DNA of 64,000 nt, from contig CAYWQX010000008.1 in NCBI GenBank assembly GCA_964460985.1, positions 1 to 64,000 of the forward strand, written 5' to 3'. Shown one piece after another: positions 61,129 to 64,000 of the stretch. Each line of letters begins with the position of its first letter. The stretch's first letter is position 1. The position numbers and the translations under genes are program-made. Below the pieces are notes generated by a model. The model had not been told where the DNA came from and made no database searches. It was given only the letters and a program-made list of their open reading frames with translations. This DNA is from CAZABG01 sp964460985 (GTDB lineage Bacteria; Chlamydiota; Chlamydiia; Chlamydiales; Parachlamydiaceae).

Positions 61129-63192
61129 TTAACCCTTAAAAGTCAAAGAGGGTTTCGCTTTTGAATTAAATCGAATCTGCCACTCCCAGGTAGGCCTGGA
61201 AATCTTTTTGCTGATCAATTCAATTTTTCCTTTGACGAGCTGGGCTACCACTCTCGTTTTCTTGGGGACATGAATATGAAGAGGTTCTTTGAAGGTGATT
61301 CCGATCGCTTCAAACTCGCCATCTTCTTCACATTCAATCGTTAAACTTTCATGGCAGTAAGTGTTTTGCCAGAAAAGATTTTTTTTGCGGGAATTCAAGC
61401 CTTTATTTGAAACGGTCACGTTTTCAATTAAAATGCGCCCTTTATTGGCCAAGAGTTTTAATGAACCATTGAGCTGTAAATTATTAATTTTAACTTGAGA
61501 GCCTTCGATCACAAGCTCGCTGTTTTTTCCGATCAGGCCAACCTGTATTTTTTGGGAAATAATTTCATAAAGGGGGCCTAAAGCGGGATCAATTGTAAGG
61601 ACGGCATCGTCCGAAACCTTAAAGTTGCAAAAGTGGGCTAAAAGAGAGCGGGTAATTTTTTGCTTATCTTGAAAAGCTTGGACGGGAGTTTCGCTTGGAT
61701 TGTCTCCTTTAATAAACTGCTTTTTTGTGACAGAGATCGTTTTTTCTCGAGGATTAAATAGCACAAAAGTTTTGAGTTCTTTTAAAGAGACTTCGGAAGA
61801 GGGGGTGGTTACGGTTAAATAATCGGCCACATTCTGCATGGTCGCCTCAAGGCGCCCCCCGTGAGCTTCTTGCAGGCCCGATTCGGTCATTATTTGCACA
61901 CGGTTTTTAGGATTTAGGATCATCCCCGGGAGAGGATGAGAGGGAAGAGTTTTTCTTATATCCTTGATCGAAAGAAATAAAATATTGGTATTAGCCGGGT
62001 ATTTGGAATAGATATCCCCTTTTTGCAGGGGCTTATCTTCAATGCCTTTAGAGGCAAAGTCGGTGTACTCGATATTGGTGATCGTCGATTGATAGCCATC
62101 CTCGTTTTTGGACTGAACGAGAATGTTCATCCCTTCGGAGGCCCCGATGAGGCGATTGCAACTTAAAAACCCGAAAGATTTTTTTTCTTTAATGCCATAG
62201 CCGGCAAGGGCAAGAAGGTTTTTGTCGACTCCTGCAAGTGGATTGTTGATTTGGCGAATCACCAAATACTCCCTCTTTTTGGATTTGAACCAGTTGAAAA
62301 CCTGATACTCTTCCATCAAAAGCCAAATGACTCCATGCCCTCCTGGCTTCATCGTGAGATCGAAAGGACCCTTGGCTGCCCATGTTCCTTCATTGGTTAT
62401 GACAGGAACGAGCGGCTGTTCAAAGAGGAAAAAGGACTCTCTTGGCCTTTCGTACCAATTACTCTCTTCTAAAATTTCAAGGATGTGCCTCGTGTTATTT
62501 TTTTCAGGCGATGTCATGAGAGCAATAGGGGTCAACACCTCTTCGTGGAAAACCTCTTGATAGAGGTTTTCACGGGCTTTTAAATCCCTTATTAACCCCT
62601 CTAGCAAGTTTCTTCCTTCAAATAAAAGTTTGGCCTGCGGAAGCGCCTCTTTGGAGACAGGGTCGGTCAAATTGAGCCGATCGCCCGCGCCTCCTACAGG
62701 ATAAACTTCACCGGTTAAGGGAAGTTTTTTAAGCCCCTCTAAAACATATTTGTCGACGAGTGGATCTTCCATGGGTATCATGGGAGGGGCTACATAACTT
62801 TGAAGAATGGGTTTCGTTTTTTTTTGGAGCAGCTTTAGCACAACCAGGTAATAGCCGATCAAGCCGCCAATCGGCTTATAAAATAGCTCTACTTTAAAAA
62901 GTTTTTGCGCAAGCTCCTTCGCCTCTTTGGAGGGTTCGTTCAGTTTTTCAAAACCGGTGAAAACCGCTTCGGCTTGATCGAGCGCAATGAGGGTTAAAAG
63001 CATAACTCTCTCTTTAAGGTCTAGAGGGTCGATCCAGAGCTTAAAGTGCTTATTCTGATCACGATATTTCTTTACAAGAGGATGCTTTTCAAGCAGTTTA
63101 TAAAAGGCAGAATAAGACTGAGAGAGATCCCAATCGGTTTTTAGATCCTCAGCTAAATTCAGGCGGAAGTCGACAATAGAGGGAGTTGCCAT
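61129..63192 (-). CDS. UDP-sugar pyrophosphorylase-like protein (plant plastid UGP3 type)
   Basis: 687 residues. The UDPGP/AGX nucleotidyltransferase core is visible: PVGGAGDRLNLTDP (nucleotide loop GGxGxRL, near 165), RNLLEGLIRDLKARENLYQE, LTPIALMTSPEKNNTRHI, FFLFEQPLVPVI, and KPGGHGVIWLLM (near 285), FLSCNRLIGASEGMNILVQ, ITNIEYTDFASKGI. These resemble the plastid UGP3 of plants, which makes UDP-glucose for sulfolipid synthesis (from memory). The C-terminal 250 residues form a beta-rich domain (possible left-handed beta-helix: ELVIEGSQVKINNLQLNG). It is inserted between prfB and swib. Substrate unproven. Confidence 0.8.
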   Translation of the reverse strand: MATPSIVDFRLNLAEDLKTDWDLSQSYSAFYKLLEKHPLVKKYRDQNKHFKLWIDPLDLKERVMLLTLIALDQAEAVFTGFEKLNEPSKEAKELAQKLFKVELFYKPIGGLIGYYLVVLKLLQKKTKPILQSYVAPPMIPMEDPLVDKYVLEGLKKLPLTGEVYPVGGAGDRLNLTDPVSKEALPQAKLLFEGRNLLEGLIRDLKARENLYQEVFHEEVLTPIALMTSPEKNNTRHILEILEESNWYERPRESFFLFEQPLVPVITNEGTWAAKGPFDLTMKPGGHGVIWLLMEEYQVFNWFKSKKREYLVIRQINNPLAGVDKNLLALAGYGIKEKKSFGFLSCNRLIGASEGMNILVQSKNEDGYQSTITNIEYTDFASKGIEDKPLQKGDIYSKYPANTNILFLSIKDIRKTLPSHPLPGMILNPKNRVQIMTESGLQEAHGGRLEATMQNVADYLTVTTPSSEVSLKELKTFVLFNPREKTISVTKKQFIKGDNPSETPVQAFQDKQKITRSLLAHFCNFKVSDDAVLTIDPALGPLYEIISQKIQVGLIGKNSELVIEGSQVKINNLQLNGSLKLLANKGRILIENVTVSNKGLNSRKKNLFWQNTYCHESLTIECEEDGEFEAIGITFKEPLHIHVPKKTRVVAQLVKGKIELISKKISRPTWEWQIRFNSKAKPSLTFKG

Positions 63193-63248
63193 AAGTTAAA
63201 GGTAGCAAGAAGAGCAAGTTTTATTCAATGAAGCTCCTTGATAAATGA

Positions 63249-63277
63249 TTGACCTTAAATCGACACCCGACATAAAA
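63249..63277 (+). promoter_or_regulatory. Candidate promoter of the SWIB gene
   Basis: TTGACC at 63249-63254 and ATAAAA at 63272-63277 with a 17-base spacer; good -35, poor -10. The SWIB gene starts 49 bases further with an AAAGGAG ribosome site. Confidence 0.3.
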
Positions 63278-63325
63278 AAGTGAAGAACACAAGTGTGATA
63301 ACTTCTCATAAAGGAGAAACTTAAC

Positions 63326-63616
63326 ATGACAAAAGAGTCCGCTAAAAAGAAACCTTCCGCCTTCATGAAGCCGGTCGAAGTCAGCGATGCGCTCGCAAAA
63401 ATCGTCGGTAAAGGGCCTATGCCACGTACTGAAGTGACAAAGAAACTCTGGGACTACATTAAAAAACATAAGCTCCAAGATACCAAGAATAAGCGTCAAA
63501 TCAATCCTAATGAAGAGCTTGGCAAAGTATTCGGCTCCAGCCAACCGATTGATATGTTCAAAATGGTTTCCAAAATTTCGAAGCATCTGAAAGAAGCGGA
63601 ACTCGCTTCCCGTTAA
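63326..63616 (+). CDS. SWIB-domain protein
   Basis: 96 residues: a short Lys-rich tail, then a complete SWIB/MDM2 domain (VEVSDALAKIVGKGPMPRTE, VTKKLWDYIKKHKLQDTKNK, RQINPNEELGKVFGSSQPID, MFKMVSKISKHL). This eukaryotic-type chromatin-remodelling domain is characteristic of chlamydiae among bacteria, where it lies between prfB and a metallophosphoesterase, as here. It may act in nucleoid or developmental control; in C. trachomatis it is also present as a fusion with topoisomerase I. Role in host cells has been suggested but is unproven. A strong AAAGGAG precedes the start. Confidence 0.96.
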   Translation: MTKESAKKKPSAFMKPVEVSDALAKIVGKGPMPRTEVTKKLWDYIKKHKLQDTKNKRQINPNEELGKVFGSSQPIDMFKMVSKISKHLKEAELASR

Positions 63617-63622
63617 GGCTTT

Positions 63623-63660
63623 AAGGCCTCTATAGTTTTATTTCCGCTATAGAGGTCTTT
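63623..63660 (+). terminator. Hairpin terminator after the SWIB gene
   Basis: AAGGCCTCTATAG (63623-63635) pairs with CTATAGAGGTCTT (63647-63659), thirteen pairs with one G-U, loop of 11 bases, followed by TTTCCCTTCTC. It starts seven bases after the SWIB stop. Confidence 0.8.
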
Positions 63661-63699
63661 CCCTTCTCAAAGTACCTGAAATTTGCTACTCTTGAAGGT

Positions 63700-64000
63700 A
63701 TGCCTAAATTAGCAGACATTCTTTGGGACGGCTGGTGCATTTTAAGTCTAGTAGGTATTTGGCCAAGATTTATTGAACCTAAAATCCTGAAAGTAAAACA
63801 ACTTCAGATTCACGCTCCGGTCAAAAGAAGATTGAAGATCGCAGCTTTCTCCGATCTTCACTTCAATCCAAAGACTCCTGAAAAATTTTTGCTGAAAATC
63901 ACCTCGAAAGTGATGAATTTTGAGCCGGATCTCATTTTTTTTATGGGCGACTTTTTGTGCGATGGACATCTTTACCAAGAAAAAAGGCTCGAAAGATTTT
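63700..64000 (+). CDS. YaeI-like metallophosphoesterase, 3' end outside the window
   Basis: Begins at the ATG at 63700 (MPKLADILWDGWCILSLVGI, GAAGG nearby) and runs open to the last base: about 100 residues. The calcineurin-like motifs begin to appear: AAFSDLHFNPKTP (D-x-H, near 48) and LIFFMGDFLCDG (GDF/GDx, near 79); GNHD and GHxH would follow outside. The N-terminal 25 residues are a membrane anchor. It corresponds to the yaeI phosphohydrolase that follows the SWIB gene in C. trachomatis; the E. coli homologue YpbG/LpxG-type in chlamydiae hydrolyses UDP-diacylglucosamine, which is a possible function. Confidence 0.85.
   Translation, partial: MPKLADILWDGWCILSLVGIWPRFIEPKILKVKQLQIHAPVKRRLKIAAFSDLHFNPKTPEKFLLKITSKVMNFEPDLIFFMGDFLCDGHLYQEKRLERF

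Overview
The window reads as chromosome of an amoeba-associated ('environmental') member of the Chlamydiae. Diagnostic content: a histone H1-like protein Hc1 (hctA), a stand-alone SWIB-domain protein, tandem inclusion-membrane-like proteins (double hydrophobic segment plus coiled coil), two F-box proteins, an ankyrin protein, and several gene blocks whose order matches, from memory, the Chlamydia trachomatis chromosome. A glutamine-dependent NAD synthetase and other anabolic genes not expected in the reduced Chlamydiaceae point to an environmental lineage rather than Chlamydia itself. Coding density is high, genes often overlap by a few bases, and I see no rRNA, tRNA, CRISPR, transposase or phage genes.

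Layout. 1-4395: a very large orphan alpha-helical protein, open at the left edge. 4392-8405: small secreted or membrane proteins, mutM, and a family of three related membrane proteins, the middle one broken by a one-base frameshift in a homopolymer. 8457-12126: a leftward ExbB/ExbD/TonB-like operon with a large TPR protein and a small zinc-ribbon membrane protein. 12127-16259: hctA with a leader that looks terminated, an RNA m5U methyltransferase, yajC, pcm and an orphan. 16317-29317: the block tkt, alaS, mfd, AMP nucleosidase, efp, with epmA (the EF-P modifier) overlapping efp and an F-box protein inserted. 29404-40390: nadE and nqrF, htpG with a secreted purple acid phosphatase-like protein, a MITE-like inverted-repeat element, an SDR, an alpha/beta hydrolase, a shortened hemG, and a second F-box protein. 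40465-50887: the block clpC, ptsN2, ptsN1, dut, accD, sod, hemD, radA, rnc, CT296-like, with an ankyrin protein inserted. 50829-54583: exported and membrane proteins, a lipoate ligase-like protein, gnd, and a second inverted-repeat element carrying a tiny collagen-like lipoprotein ORF. 54591-64000: plsC, two tandem IncA-like proteins, pabB, yebC, a SprT-like protease, a GNAT, prfB with its programmed +1 frameshift, a plastid-UGP3-like nucleotidyltransferase, swib, and the start of a metallophosphoesterase.

How the genes fit together: housekeeping (translation: alaS, efp/epmA, prfB, rnc; repair: mutM, mfd, radA, dut; protein quality control: clpC, htpG, pcm; carbon: tkt, gnd; cofactors: nadE, pabB, hemD, hemG, lplA-like) is interleaved with lineage-specific host-interaction candidates (F-box, ankyrin and Inc-like proteins). 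The most unusual points are: a HemD whose N-terminus looks like a catalytically dead remnant of HemC; a HemG with two internal deletions; the frameshifted membrane paralogue; the hctA leader; the UGP3-like protein; and the two CCACAGAG-ended inverted-repeat elements.
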